A DNA stretch of 64,000 nucleotides from Micromonospora_I sp040659735 (GCF_040659735.1 NZ_JBFANZ010000003.1:196026-260025); one strand, 5' to 3'. Positions 35,367 through 51,349 are shown, counted from the stretch's first letter. Translations and numbers: made by a program. The notes: a model not told the origin generated them from the sequence alone.

Positions 35367-35535
35367 AAGGAGGGCAGGCTAAACGCATCGTCAGTGAATG
35401 TCACGCGTGGATGATGCCGGCCCCGGCGAGGATCGCGTACCGCTTGTCCACCAGCCCTCCCCGAGGGCGCGTCCGGGGGGCTTCGTCCTTGGTCATCTAC
35501 GAGCGCGGCCGCTGGCGGGCGGGAAGCGACGCCGG

Positions 35536-36579
35536 TCAGGCAAGCTCCGCGCCGAGGGTGGTGACCAGCTCGGCGGCCGGCATCGGTCGGATCGCCTGCC
35601 ACCCCTCCCCCGCCCAGAGGTGCAGCGCGTCGGCGTCACCCCGCGCGGCCGCCGCGACACGCAGCGGCCGGGTCAGGTGGTGCACCCACGGGTACGCCGC
35701 CGGCGCGCCGGCGGTGTGCGAGCGCAGGAACCCGTTGACCAGGCTGCGGGCGGTGCGCCCGGTGAACGCCCGGGTGAACGCGGTCACCGAGAACCGCGGG
35801 TCGAGCAGCGCGCGGCGATGGGTCTCGCTGGTGCCGGCCTCCGGGCAGCAGAGGAACGCCGTGCCGAGCTGCGCTGCCACCGCCCCGGCGGCGAGCACCG
35901 CCGCGATGTCGTCGCGGGTCATCAGCCCGCCGGCAGCGATCAACGGCAGCGGTACGGCCGGCGCGAGCTCGGCGAGCAGCGTCGCCAACGGCCGGGCGGC
36001 AGCACCGAGCGGCACGTCCGGATCGTCGTGGAAGCTGCCCTGGTGGCCGCCCGCCTCGGCGCCCTGCACGACCAGCGCGTCGGCTCCGGCCCGTTGCGCC
36101 TGCACCGCCTCGGCGGGACTCGTCACCGTCACCGCGACCACGGTGTCGACCTCCCGCAGCCGCTCGACGTCCGCCGTCGAGGGGCAGCCGAAGGTGAAGC
36201 TGATCAGCGGCACTCGCTCCGCGACCAGCAGCTCCAGCTTCGCGGCGTACTCGTCATCCTCCCAGTGCGGCTCGCCGAGGGCGACGCCGAGCCGCGTCGC
36301 GACCGGTTCCAGGGCGGGGGCGTACGCGTCGAGGGCAGGGCGGTCGACCGACGGGTCGCCCGGGACGAAGAGGTTGACCCCGAAGGGCCGATCGGTGAGT
36401 GTGCGCACCTGGGTGATCTGGGCACGGAGCTGGTCGGCGGTGCGGTAGCCGGCGGCGAGAAAGCCCAACCCACCTGCCTCGCCGACGGCGGCGACCAGCA
36501 TCGCGGTCGACGGTCCGCCGGCCATCGGCGCGGCGATGACGGGTAGCGGGACACCGAGGCGGACGAGCAGACCGGTCAT
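35536..36579 (-). CDS. Nitronate monooxygenase family flavoprotein
   Basis: A 347-residue TIM-barrel FMN enzyme of the NMO/2-nitropropane dioxygenase family. It has PVIAAPMAGGPSTAMLVAAV at the N-terminus, VVQGAEAGGHQGSF near the middle, IAAGGLMTRDDIAAVLAAGA and LGTAFLCCPEA for FMN phosphate binding. It would oxidise alkyl nitronates such as propionate 3-nitronate. The ATG giving MTGLLVRLG is the family-consistent start; the frame is open well upstream but that part is non-homologous. Confidence 0.9.
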   Translation of the reverse strand: MTGLLVRLGVPLPVIAAPMAGGPSTAMLVAAVGEAGGLGFLAAGYRTADQLRAQITQVRTLTDRPFGVNLFVPGDPSVDRPALDAYAPALEPVATRLGVALGEPHWEDDEYAAKLELLVAERVPLISFTFGCPSTADVERLREVDTVVAVTVTSPAEAVQAQRAGADALVVQGAEAGGHQGSFHDDPDVPLGAAARPLATLLAELAPAVPLPLIAAGGLMTRDDIAAVLAAGAVAAQLGTAFLCCPEAGTSETHRRALLDPRFSVTAFTRAFTGRTARSLVNGFLRSHTAGAPAAYPWVHHLTRPLRVAAAARGDADALHLWAGEGWQAIRPMPAAELVTTLGAELA

Positions 36580-36865
36580 GTGCCCAGTCTGCCCCGGCAC
36601 CCGGTACCGCGCGGACACGCCGGGCGAACAACGCGCGATCAACACGGGCGGCGAGGGGAGCCCGCGCAGCGCATCGCGCGAGAAAGACCTTGTGGGGCAA
36701 CAGAATCGGCCGTACGACGAACGCCCGCCAGCCAGCCTCGGGCCTTTCCACGCCAGCGGGACGGACACGAGCATGTTTCGGCCGACTTGCCGAAGCGAAC
36801 GCGATGTCCCGGCGCGGGAGCCGATTGAATAGCACGTGTCGTGGGGCGAAAGGGGCGTAACGATT
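36580..36865. other. Intergenic region between nitronate monooxygenase and CHRD genes
   Basis: About 286 bp between divergent genes. It holds a weak inverted repeat, TTCGGC/GCCGAA, near 36778-36796, and GAATAG near 36825 that could serve as a -10 for the CHRD gene. AAAGGGG lies before its ATG. No additional gene or repeat is supported. Confidence 0.3.
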
Positions 36866-37480
36866 ATGACGAAGCAGCAAGGGCTACGGGCACTGGCGAT
36901 CGCGATGAGCGGCGCGCTGGCGGGTGTGGTCCTGGGGGCTCCGAGCGTCGCGATGGCGGACGAGGCACCGGTCGATCGGGGCATGGTCAACGACCAGACC
37001 GACGAAAAAGGCGAGCACCGCATCCAGAAGGCGAAGGCGGCGCTCAGCGGGAGCCAGGAAGACCCGCTGGTCATCGCGACTCCCGGGGAGGGCAAGTTCT
37101 GGGCGAAGATCAACGAGGAGAAAGAGGAAATCGAGTACAAGCTCAGCTACGAAGATCTCCCAACCGACGTGGCGGCGGCGCACATCCACTTCGGAGGCAA
37201 GGCGCAGAGCGGCGGGATCATCGCCTTCCTCTGCTCGAACGGCGGCAACGCGAACAGCGCCTCGGCCGATGTGCCGGAGTGTCCGCCGGGCGACGGCGAG
37301 GTCAACGGAGTTCTCACGCCGGAGCGCGTGATCGGTCCCGAGGCGCAGGGGATCAATCCCGGCGAGTTCGAAAAGCTCGTCGAGGCGATCAAAGACGGCG
37401 TGGCGTACGTGAACGTGCACACGGAGCAGTATCCGAACGGCGAGATCAGGGGCCAGGTGAAGCTGAAGGAGCGCCGCTGA
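36866..37480 (+). CDS. Secreted CHRD domain protein
   Basis: A 204-residue exported protein. A Sec signal peptide (LRALAIAMSGALAGVVLG, cleaved after VAMA) is followed by an acidic/basic linker and one CHRD domain, with the hallmark histidines AAAHIHFGGKAQSGG and YVNVHTEQYPNGEIRGQV. CHRD domains are secreted modules of uncertain function, perhaps metal- or ligand-binding. Compared with its neighbours it is rich in Lys and Glu. A terminator hairpin follows its stop codon. Confidence 0.85.
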   Translation: MTKQQGLRALAIAMSGALAGVVLGAPSVAMADEAPVDRGMVNDQTDEKGEHRIQKAKAALSGSQEDPLVIATPGEGKFWAKINEEKEEIEYKLSYEDLPTDVAAAHIHFGGKAQSGGIIAFLCSNGGNANSASADVPECPPGDGEVNGVLTPERVIGPEAQGINPGEFEKLVEAIKDGVAYVNVHTEQYPNGEIRGQVKLKERR

Positions 37481-37498
37481 CCGAACCGGGACGTGCTT

Positions 37499-37527
37499 CC
37501 GGCGCTGCCCTCTGGGGGCAGCGCCGG
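37499..37527. terminator. Bidirectional terminator hairpin
   Basis: CCGGCGCTGCCC and GGGCAGCGCCGG form a perfect 12-bp stem with a 5-base loop between the convergent CHRD and pullulanase stop codons. Confidence 0.85.
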
Positions 37528-37540
37528 ACCGTCCGTCGCG

Positions 37541-43027
<5,487 letters not shown>

Positions 43028-43084
43028 CGACGGCCTTTCCTCTGGTCGCTAGCTGGCCCGCACGCTAGCCCTTGCGGAAGCGTT

Positions 43085-43101
43085 CTGCAATACCTTGCAA
43101 A
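43085..43101 (-). promoter_or_regulatory. Candidate operator upstream of the amylase-pullulanase gene
   Basis: Read on the gene strand, TTTGCAAGGTATTGCAG contains two TTGCA half-sites exactly 10 bases apart, and a CGCAAG follows closer to the start codon. Repeated TTGCA-type motifs occur in actinobacterial maltose/amylase promoters controlled by LacI-family regulators. The repeats are seen; the regulator is inferred and no LacI gene is in the window. Confidence 0.35.
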
Positions 43102-43233
43102 CAAAGTCGTAACCCTCGCATCATCTTGCGCAACTCCGGGCGATCGTCGCGATATTCACGCGCGCCCGGGCCGGCGACCGGCATAGCATCCCGCGGGTCG
43201 TGCCTCGATAAGCCCTGTGGAAGTAGACGCCTG

Positions 43234-43725
43234 ATGGAACGGATAACTGAACAAGAGATTCGACGCTCGATGGTCAACTGTTCGCGCGGCGAAGCCTCGA
43301 ACATGACGCTTCCGAAAGACCTGGATCTGCTCGATTGGAAGAGCCGGGAATTCCTCGGCTGGCGCGACGCGAAGGCACCGCTGCGCGGCTACATCGTGCA
43401 GCGCAGGGACGGCAAGCCGGTGGGCATCGCGCTGCGCGCCGCCGACTCGGCGATGTCCCGCAGGCGGAGCGCGATGTGCCTACTCTGCCGGACCGTGCAT
43501 CCGGCGGACACCATATCGATGTTCACCGCGAAGCTGACGGGACCACTCGGACGCAATGGCAACAGCGTCGGCACGTACATCTGCGCGGACCTCGCGTGCT
43601 CGCAGAACATCCGCACGAAAAAGCCGGGAGTGCCGCAACCCGATCAGGGACTCGCGATCGAGGAGAGAAGCGCCGGGCTGCACAGCCGGCTGAGCGCGTT
43701 CATCGACGACGTGCTCCGGGTCTAG
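43234..43725 (+). CDS. FBP domain protein (EF-G-binding, treble-clef zinc finger)
   Basis: A 163-residue protein of the FBP family (fibronectin-binding/FusB-like C-terminal fold). The N-terminal half is helical with SREFLGWRDAKAPLRGYIV; the C-terminal half has the zinc-finger cysteines in MCLLCRTVHP and CADLACSQNIR. Relatives in Firmicutes (FusB) bind EF-G; in Actinobacteria the role is predicted by similarity only. Weak ribosome binding sequence before the ATG. It is divergent from the amylase-pullulanase gene. Confidence 0.82.
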   Translation: MERITEQEIRRSMVNCSRGEASNMTLPKDLDLLDWKSREFLGWRDAKAPLRGYIVQRRDGKPVGIALRAADSAMSRRRSAMCLLCRTVHPADTISMFTAKLTGPLGRNGNSVGTYICADLACSQNIRTKKPGVPQPDQGLAIEERSAGLHSRLSAFIDDVLRV

Positions 43726-43744
43726 CCGCCGGGCGGGACGAAGG

Positions 43745-44134
43745 TCAGCGGGTGTGGATGACCGTGCAGATCGCCGGCCCGCTCCCCGTCATCCGGAGCA
43801 GGTAGCGGAAGCGCTCGCCCTCGACCGCCCGCCCCTGGCTGTCCAGGTATTCCCACTCGACCGAAACCATCGTGAGCGCGGTCGACAGCAGCTGCACGTC
43901 CTCGATCCGGGCGTGCGCGGCGACCAGCTCCAGGTCCTGGTAGCCGGGGGCGGCCCCGATGAACGAGAGCGCCACGGCGGCCGGCGAGGCGAACGAGAAG
44001 CTGTACCCGTCGGCGACCACCATCCCGGGCAGCGCGTAGCAGCCGGTGATGGCGGGCAGGTCACCGGCGGTCAGCGCGGCGCCGTACCCGTCGAAGAAGT
44101 CGCTCAGCGTCTCTAGATCCGTCGAGGCGTTCAC
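43745..44134 (-). CDS. NTF2/SnoaL-like domain protein
   Basis: A 129-residue single-domain protein with an NTF2-like cone fold predicted from TLSDFFDGYGAALTAGDLPAI at the start and the closing strands TMVSVEWEYLDSQGRAV and RYLLRMTGSGPAICTVIHT. The fold is used for ligand binding or small-molecule isomerases; no catalytic residues can be assigned. The GTG start gives VNASTDLET. It follows the papain-like gene on the same strand by 38 bp. Confidence 0.75.
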   Translation of the reverse strand: MNASTDLETLSDFFDGYGAALTAGDLPAITGCYALPGMVVADGYSFSFASPAAVALSFIGAAPGYQDLELVAAHARIEDVQLLSTALTMVSVEWEYLDSQGRAVEGERFRYLLRMTGSGPAICTVIHTR

Positions 44135-44172
44135 GGCGGCACAGTTTCCGGCTCGCCGTGACGGCAAACCTC

Positions 44173-44835
44173 CTAGCGTGCGGCGCCGGCATCCTCGGGG
44201 ATCTCCACCGCGATCTCGCTGCCGAGCCGGACCCCCTCCGGCAGGTCCAGGTCGTCGCCGCTCCAGAACCGGCCGGGGTCGTACCAGTTGGGACGACGCC
44301 CCGCCGGGAGCAGCCCCATCGCCTCGTACGTCACCGCGACGACCTCGGCGCAGTACGCCGTCTCCAGGGCGGTGTCCCGTCCACCGTGTCCGATCGTCGG
44401 CACACGCCCCCGCAGCCACCGCCAGGCGAGCTGGGCGGTCGACGGGAACGGGGTGCCGTCCAGGCGGGCGATGGTGCGCAGCGCCGCGTTCTCCATCTCC
44501 CGGGTGACCGGCGGATCGAGCTGGCGCAGCCAGGCGCGCTGGCCGTACCGGTGGGCCCAGACGAGGACGGCCGAGCGCAGGTCGTGCAGTTGGACACCGC
44601 GTTGGTTGGTGCCGGACCAGAGGTCGGGCAGGGAGCGGCCGAGTTCGGCGTGCCACATCAGCGGGGGCATGTCGTCGATGACCACCGCCATGCCGACGTG
44701 GTTCACCGGGCTGTTGGTGGTGAATTGGATGGCGCGGTCCGGAACACTGTGTCCACGGAAGACCCAGACGTCGCCGGTGCGCGTCAGATCAATGGCCTCA
44801 TCGAGGCTGATCACGTGTCCACGATCGCCAGTCAC
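44173..44835 (-). CDS. Permuted papain-fold cysteine hydrolase (YiiX/YebB-like)
   Basis: A 220-residue protein with the circularly permuted NlpC/P60 layout: GDVWVFRG, then catalytic His in NHVGMAVVID, then catalytic Cys in AYCAEVVAVTYEAMGLL about 115 residues later. This His-before-Cys order marks YiiX-like and LRAT-like enzymes that act on lipids, amides or peptidoglycan. There is no signal peptide. GTG start; a second GTG seven codons later is possible. It is divergent from a small membrane protein gene, with 17 bp between starts. Confidence 0.75.
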   Translation of the reverse strand: MTGDRGHVISLDEAIDLTRTGDVWVFRGHSVPDRAIQFTTNSPVNHVGMAVVIDDMPPLMWHAELGRSLPDLWSGTNQRGVQLHDLRSAVLVWAHRYGQRAWLRQLDPPVTREMENAALRTIARLDGTPFPSTAQLAWRWLRGRVPTIGHGGRDTALETAYCAEVVAVTYEAMGLLPAGRRPNWYDPGRFWSGDDLDLPEGVRLGSEIAVEIPEDAGAAR

Positions 44836-44852
44836 CGGTCTACCATAGGCAG

Positions 44853-45011
44853 ATGCGCTGGTGGAAGGTACTCGGGCTGGCCGGTTTCGTTGGTGTCGCG
44901 GCGACCGGGGTGGTCATCGCGCGGGCGGAACGGCGACGCCGGGCGTACACCCCCGAGGAGATCCGCACGCGCCTGCGCGAGCGGATCGCGGAGACGCCCG
45001 CCGCCGACTAG
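44853..45011 (+). CDS. 52-residue single-pass membrane protein
   Basis: A short protein beginning MRWWKVLGLAGFVGVAA, with one N-terminal hydrophobic helix followed by an Arg-rich stretch and an amphipathic segment, TPEEIRTRLRERI. A Glu/Arg-rich tail after a membrane helix is typical of small actinobacterial membrane proteins. No clear ribosome binding site is visible, suggesting leaderless initiation. Its stop codon overlaps the stop of the convergent VOC pseudogene in the palindrome CTAG. Confidence 0.7.
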   Translation: MRWWKVLGLAGFVGVAATGVVIARAERRRRAYTPEEIRTRLRERIAETPAAD

Positions 45012-45204
45012 TCGAGCTGAGCGAGAAACTCCAGCCGGTTGCCGTGCACGTCCTCCGTGTGGAAGCGGCGCATGCCCGGCAGCTCGTCGTTGCCCCAGGT
45101 CACCGGGCGGGACTCTTTTCGGTCATCCCGAGCACGCCGGCGTAGAAGGTTCGCAGGGCGTCCTCGGAGTGGCGCGGGCAGGCGAGCTGAACGTGATGGA
45201 TCAT
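45008..45204 (-). pseudogene. VOC/glyoxalase family pseudogene with internal deletion
   Basis: The gene starts normally: GAGGAGGT before an ATG, then MIHHVQLACPRHSEDALRTF and YAGVLGMTEKSP, typical of a VOC protein N-terminus. After 34 codons the frame hits TGA. The family's C-terminus (ELPGMRRFHTEDVHGNRLEF) resumes in another frame within a few bases, running to a proper stop. Intact relatives are about 120 residues, so roughly 50 central residues are missing. This is a clean deletion with frameshift, not sequencing noise of one base. Confidence 0.85.
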
Positions 45205-45251
45205 GGGTGCACCTCCTCGTCCCAGAGCCTGGCACGGGGTTGCGCTCATAA

Positions 45252-45267
45252 CAAGACGGACGTACGG
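45252..45267 (+). promoter_or_regulatory. Candidate AcnR operator upstream of acnA
   Basis: CAAGACGGACGTACGG matches 10 of the 12 fixed positions of the corynebacterial AcnR consensus CAGNACNNNCGTACTG as I recall it. It lies within a wider imperfect palindrome with AACAA/TTGTT ends (45250-45274), about 115 bp before the acnA start. An AcnR-like gene occurs downstream in this window (51429-52013). Match is seen; binding is inferred. Confidence 0.6.
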
Positions 45268-45289
45268 TTTTGTTGGAGCATGACAATGG

Positions 45290-45308
45290 GCGGTAAGTCT
45301 TACCTAAG
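45290..45308 (+). promoter_or_regulatory. Candidate iron box (IdeR/DmdR/DtxR type) upstream of acnA
   Basis: The 19 bases here match 15 of 19 positions of the IdeR/DtxR consensus TWAGGTWAGSCTWACCTWA, with one arm (CTTACCTAA) complete. A perfect 6-2-6 palindrome GTCTTACCTAAGAC overlaps it (45297-45310). It lies about 75 bp before the acnA start. Aconitase carries a 4Fe-4S cluster, so iron control is plausible; direction of regulation cannot be judged. Confidence 0.5.
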
Positions 45309-45381
45309 ACGCGACGCGCGGTAACCGGTACGAAAGACTGCTCACCGACTATTCACGGTCGCTGGTGTGAAGGAGTACGAC

Positions 45382-48222
<2,841 letters not shown>

Positions 48223-48230
48223 TCGAGTAA

Positions 48231-48274
48231 CGAAGGGCCCGGTTCCCCGCTATGCGGCGGCACCGGGCCCTTCG
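48231..48274 (+). terminator. Terminator hairpin of acnA
   Basis: CGAAGGGCCCGGT and ACCGGGCCCTTCG form a perfect 13-bp stem, starting 8 bases after the acnA stop codon. Confidence 0.85.
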
Positions 48275-48336
48275 CCGTATCCCCCACCGCCGGCGGAAGC
48301 GGGGCAGCCGGAGCGGCGCTGTGTCAGGCTCGGACC

Positions 48337-48582
48337 ATGGACGATGCGACTGTTCTGGGGCGGATCCACGAGCTGGTCGACGAGGAGCACCGCCTGCGGG
48401 GGCAGCTGACCGCCGGTGAGGTTTCGTCGGAGGAGGAGCAGGCCCGGCTGCGCGAGCTGGAGGAGTCCCTCGACCAGTGCTGGGACCTGCTGCGCCGCCG
48501 GCGCGCGGCCCGGCAGTCGGGTGACGATCCGGACCGCGTCCAGCCGCACAGCAAGCCGCAGGTCGAGGGCTACCTCCAGTAG
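48337..48582 (+). CDS. DUF2630 family protein
   Basis: An 81-residue, highly charged helical protein: VLGRIHELVDEEHRLR, then EEEQARLRELEESLDQCWDLL and RRRRAARQSG, with the conserved-looking C-terminus QVEGYLQ. It matches the small actinobacterial DUF2630 family, predicted to form a short coiled coil. Function is unknown. It is convergent with the RIO kinase gene, with only 5 bp between stops. Confidence 0.85.
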   Translation: MDDATVLGRIHELVDEEHRLRGQLTAGEVSSEEEQARLRELEESLDQCWDLLRRRRAARQSGDDPDRVQPHSKPQVEGYLQ

Positions 48583-48587
48583 GGCCG

Positions 48588-49523
48588 TCAGCGCACCCGC
48601 GCCTCCCCGAGCAGCCGGTCGGTGAGCGTCACCGGATCGGCCTGCTCCGCCGGCAGCCCCCGGGCGGCGAACCAGGTCGACACCACCCGGACGTCGCGGG
48701 CGAGAAAATCACGGCCCTGCGGGTTGGCGACCACGTCGACGACCTGCGGTAGGTCGATGAGGACCAGCTGCCCCTGGTGCACCAGCAGGTTGTACGGCGA
48801 CAGGTCGCCGTGGGCGAGTCCGGCGCGTGCCAGCACCACCAGCGCGTCGACGAGTTGGCCCCAGAGACGGTGCAGCTCGGCGGCCTCCGGGCGGAGCTGC
48901 GCCAGCCGCGGCGCCGCCTGCCCGGCCTCGGCGTCGCCGACGAACTGCAGCATCAGCTCGGTGCCGCGCAGCTGCACCGGGTAGGGCACCGCGACACTGC
49001 CCACCTCCACGCTGACCTGCCAGAGCCGGGAGAGCGCGGCGAACTCGGCGGCGGCCCACTGACCGGCGATCATCTGCCGCCCGAAGGCCGTACGCCCGGC
49101 CATGGCCCGGTTTTCCCGCGACCGGCGCACCCGGCGCCCTTCGAGGTAACCGGCGTCGCGGTGGAAGAGCCGGTGGTCGGGGTCGCGGTACCGCTTCGCG
49201 GCGAGCAGGCAGGAACGGTCGGTCCCCGGTACCCCGCGGCGCACCAGATGGACGTCGGCCTCTTTACCGGTCTTCAGCATGCCGAGTTCGGTGTCGACGG
49301 CGGCGAGTTCGGTCACCAGCCAGTCGGGATGCGGCTCCGGTCCGTGCTCCGCGTCGTCCCAGGTGGACCAGCGGTCGCCGGTCTCCGGCTCGTCGGTGTC
49401 GGCGTTGGTGTCGAAGGCGGCCGGCGTCGGGCGGTGGGACCGCTTCAGGAATCGCGGTTCGTCGTCGTCGAAGTCGCGGGTGCGGCGCTGGCGCGCCGGT
49501 GGAACAGAGTCGTGCTCTCGCAC
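48588..49523 (-). CDS. RIO1-like serine/threonine protein kinase
   Basis: A 311-residue atypical protein kinase. The hydrophilic N-terminal 65 residues precede a RIO fold with nucleotide-binding LKTGKEADVHLV, Lys in AAKRY, catalytic loop LAHGDLSPYNLLVH and metal-binding LIDLPQVVDV. This pattern fits the RIO family, which in archaea and eukaryotes functions in ribosome biogenesis; the bacterial role is uncertain. Starts with GTG; the upstream HAD gene is on the same strand with a large palindrome in between. Confidence 0.87.
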   Translation of the reverse strand: MREHDSVPPARQRRTRDFDDDEPRFLKRSHRPTPAAFDTNADTDEPETGDRWSTWDDAEHGPEPHPDWLVTELAAVDTELGMLKTGKEADVHLVRRGVPGTDRSCLLAAKRYRDPDHRLFHRDAGYLEGRRVRRSRENRAMAGRTAFGRQMIAGQWAAAEFAALSRLWQVSVEVGSVAVPYPVQLRGTELMLQFVGDAEAGQAAPRLAQLRPEAAELHRLWGQLVDALVVLARAGLAHGDLSPYNLLVHQGQLVLIDLPQVVDVVANPQGRDFLARDVRVVSTWFAARGLPAEQADPVTLTDRLLGEARVR

Positions 49524-49673
49524 AGCGGGATCTCCCTGGTCGGCGTGGAAGAGGACAGCGGGAAGCCAGCGACAAACGCAGCCATTGCTTCCTCCTTCCG
49601 CTCGACCGGGCCATGCCGGTGTGGTCGTGGGGCAGTCTCACCCGTCGGCGCCCGGCCGTCAACCGACTATTCG

Positions 49674-49742
49674 CGCGTTGATCATGGCCATACGCGCCAT
49701 CCACCTGTCCGAATGGTCGCGTGTATCCCCATGATCAACGCG
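49674..49742. repeat. 69-bp palindromic element (MITE/REP-like)
   Basis: Perfect 14-bp terminal arms CGCGTTGATCATGG and CCATGATCAACGCG enclose 41 bases that contain further pairing, ATACGCG with CGCGTGTAT. It lies between two same-strand genes (HAD and RIO kinase). Short palindromes with TTGATCATG cores recur in intergenic regions of Micromonospora genomes as I recall, but this window contains only one clear copy, so repetition is not proven. It may act as a terminator. Confidence 0.6.
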
Positions 49743-49780
49743 GCAGGGCCGGACGGGACGGGCGGGGCGGTTTCGGTGAG

Positions 49781-50425
49781 TCAGGCGGCGAGCACCGTGG
49801 CGATCGCGGGGATGAGACCCTCGCTGGTACGCGTCGGGGCGAAGCGCGACTCCATCCAGCTGCGCCCACGGTGCAGCCACACGCTGGGCAGCCCCATCGC
49901 CGCCGCGCCACCGATGTCGGCCTCGGGGCTGTCGCCGATGATCCAGGCGCCGTTGAGCCGCATCCGGACGCGCTCCGCGGCAAGCGCGAAGATGCGTGGG
50001 TTTGGCTTGCTGACCCCCGCCTCCTCCGAGATGACCCAGTCGGCGACGTAGCGGTCCAGGCCGGTGCGACGGATCTTCGCGTCCTGCTGCCGGATCGCCC
50101 CGTTGCTCACCACGACCGGCACCCAGCCGGCGTCACCCGCGATCCGCAACGCGCAGGCGACCAGTGGGTCGAGCCGGGTGTGCTCCACGACGCCGTCGTG
50201 CAGCGCCTCAACGAGGTCGATGGACGAGATCCGCAGGCGGTAGCGGTCGCGGATCGCGTCCGCCACGTCCCACCGGTCGGTCAGACCATCAGCATCTACG
50301 GAGAGTAGCCATTCAATGTCATCGAGTGGAGCACCGATAGTGGCCAGAAAATCCGTTCCCCAAGCGCGAAACGGCCCCACCCGGTCGAGAAGGGTGTTGT
50401 CGAGATTGAGGAGCAGGAGCGGCAC
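49781..50425 (-). CDS. HAD family hydrolase
   Basis: A 214-residue HAD phosphatase with motif I LLNLDNTLLDR (here Asn precedes the catalytic Asp pair D-N-T), motif II VVSNGAI, Lys in GVSKPNPRIF and motif IV IGDSPEADIGGAAAMG. The second acidic residue of motif I (DxD/DxT) is Thr, typical of phosphatases with wider substrate use. GTG start. It is followed by the palindromic element, then the RIO kinase gene. Confidence 0.87.
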   Translation of the reverse strand: MPLLLLNLDNTLLDRVGPFRAWGTDFLATIGAPLDDIEWLLSVDADGLTDRWDVADAIRDRYRLRISSIDLVEALHDGVVEHTRLDPLVACALRIAGDAGWVPVVVSNGAIRQQDAKIRRTGLDRYVADWVISEEAGVSKPNPRIFALAAERVRMRLNGAWIIGDSPEADIGGAAAMGLPSVWLHRGRSWMESRFAPTRTSEGLIPAIATVLAA

Positions 50426-50482
50426 TCGGGCACCCTACGTGACGGGCGCCTCGCCACAACAGACCCGTCGTGTTAACAAAAA

Positions 50483-51349
50483 TTAGCCCGTCAGCGCGGT
50501 TCGGGCCGTTCCCTGGTGGGCGAGGCGGTCGGCGAGCATGCTGTGCGCGGCCCGGGTCGCGCCGAGTTCCGTCGGGTCGAGTACGGCCACCACGACCGAC
50601 TCCCCCTCGTTGGGGCCGCGCCCGAGCGGGCGTCCCTCGGGGTCGTAGACCGCGGCGCCGCCGTTGAACCGCCACGGCGACTCGCCGCCGACGGCGTTGG
50701 CGAAGACGACGTACATGGTGTTGTCGAGCGCGCGCGCCGCATAGTAGAGGTCGCGCCGGTGCTCTGATCCGGCGATGTAGCCGCTCGGGCAGAGGTAGCC
50801 GTGCGCGCCCGCGGCGGCGGCGGCGCGGCCATGCTCGGGGAAGCAGGCGTCGTAGCAGACGCCCAGGCCCAGCACCCAACCGTCGACGAGCAGGCTCGCC
50901 CCGCGCTCGCCGGGCGTGAAGAGTTCGTTCTCGTCCGGCCCCCACAGATGCTGCTTGTCGTAGCCGGCGGTGACCGTGCCGGCCCGGTCGACGACGAGCG
51001 AGGCGCAGCTCCGACGGCCGTCGTGGTGTCGCACCGCGGCACCGACCACGATCACCACGCCGCGCTCGCGCGCCGCACTGCGCAGCGGATCGAGCCGGGC
51101 GTCGTCGATCCGGCGGGCCTCGTCGGCGGCGAGGTGGGTGCCCTCGGGGTCCGCGCGCAGCGCCGGCGGATGGTAGGCCGGCAGAAAGAGCTCCGGGAGT
51201 ACGGCCACGGTGGCGCCCGCGTCGGCGGCCTGGCGGACGAGGCGGGCGGCGGTCGCGGCGTTGCCGGCCACATCGCCGGGGACCGGCTCGGCCTGCACGG
51301 CGGCGACGGTCAGCGGTTGGGCGGGGAACGCGTCATCAGCTGGGGACAC
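50483..51349 (-). CDS. Carbon-nitrogen hydrolase (nitrilase superfamily amidase)
   Basis: A 288-residue cytoplasmic enzyme with the Glu-Lys-Cys triad: VAVLPELFLPAYH, VTAGYDKQHLWGPDE and LGLGVCYDACFPEH. The layout is of the amidase/omega-amidase branch. The substrate is not predictable. It begins with GTG and is divergent from the TetR gene with 79 bp between starts. Confidence 0.9.
   Translation of the reverse strand: MSPADDAFPAQPLTVAAVQAEPVPGDVAGNAATAARLVRQAADAGATVAVLPELFLPAYHPPALRADPEGTHLAADEARRIDDARLDPLRSAARERGVVIVVGAAVRHHDGRRSCASLVVDRAGTVTAGYDKQHLWGPDENELFTPGERGASLLVDGWVLGLGVCYDACFPEHGRAAAAAGAHGYLCPSGYIAGSEHRRDLYYAARALDNTMYVVFANAVGGESPWRFNGGAAVYDPEGRPLGRGPNEGESVVVAVLDPTELGATRAAHSMLADRLAHQGTARTALTG

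Noticed and set aside
35401..35496. 31-codon minus-strand ORF between the MFS and nitronate monooxygenase genes
   Set aside because: No ribosome binding site, no recognisable homology, and similar short ORFs occur by chance in GC-rich DNA.
36866..37480. CHRD gene as possible horizontally acquired DNA
   Set aside because: Its Lys/Glu richness changes composition but it has no flanking mobile genes, repeats or integration scars.
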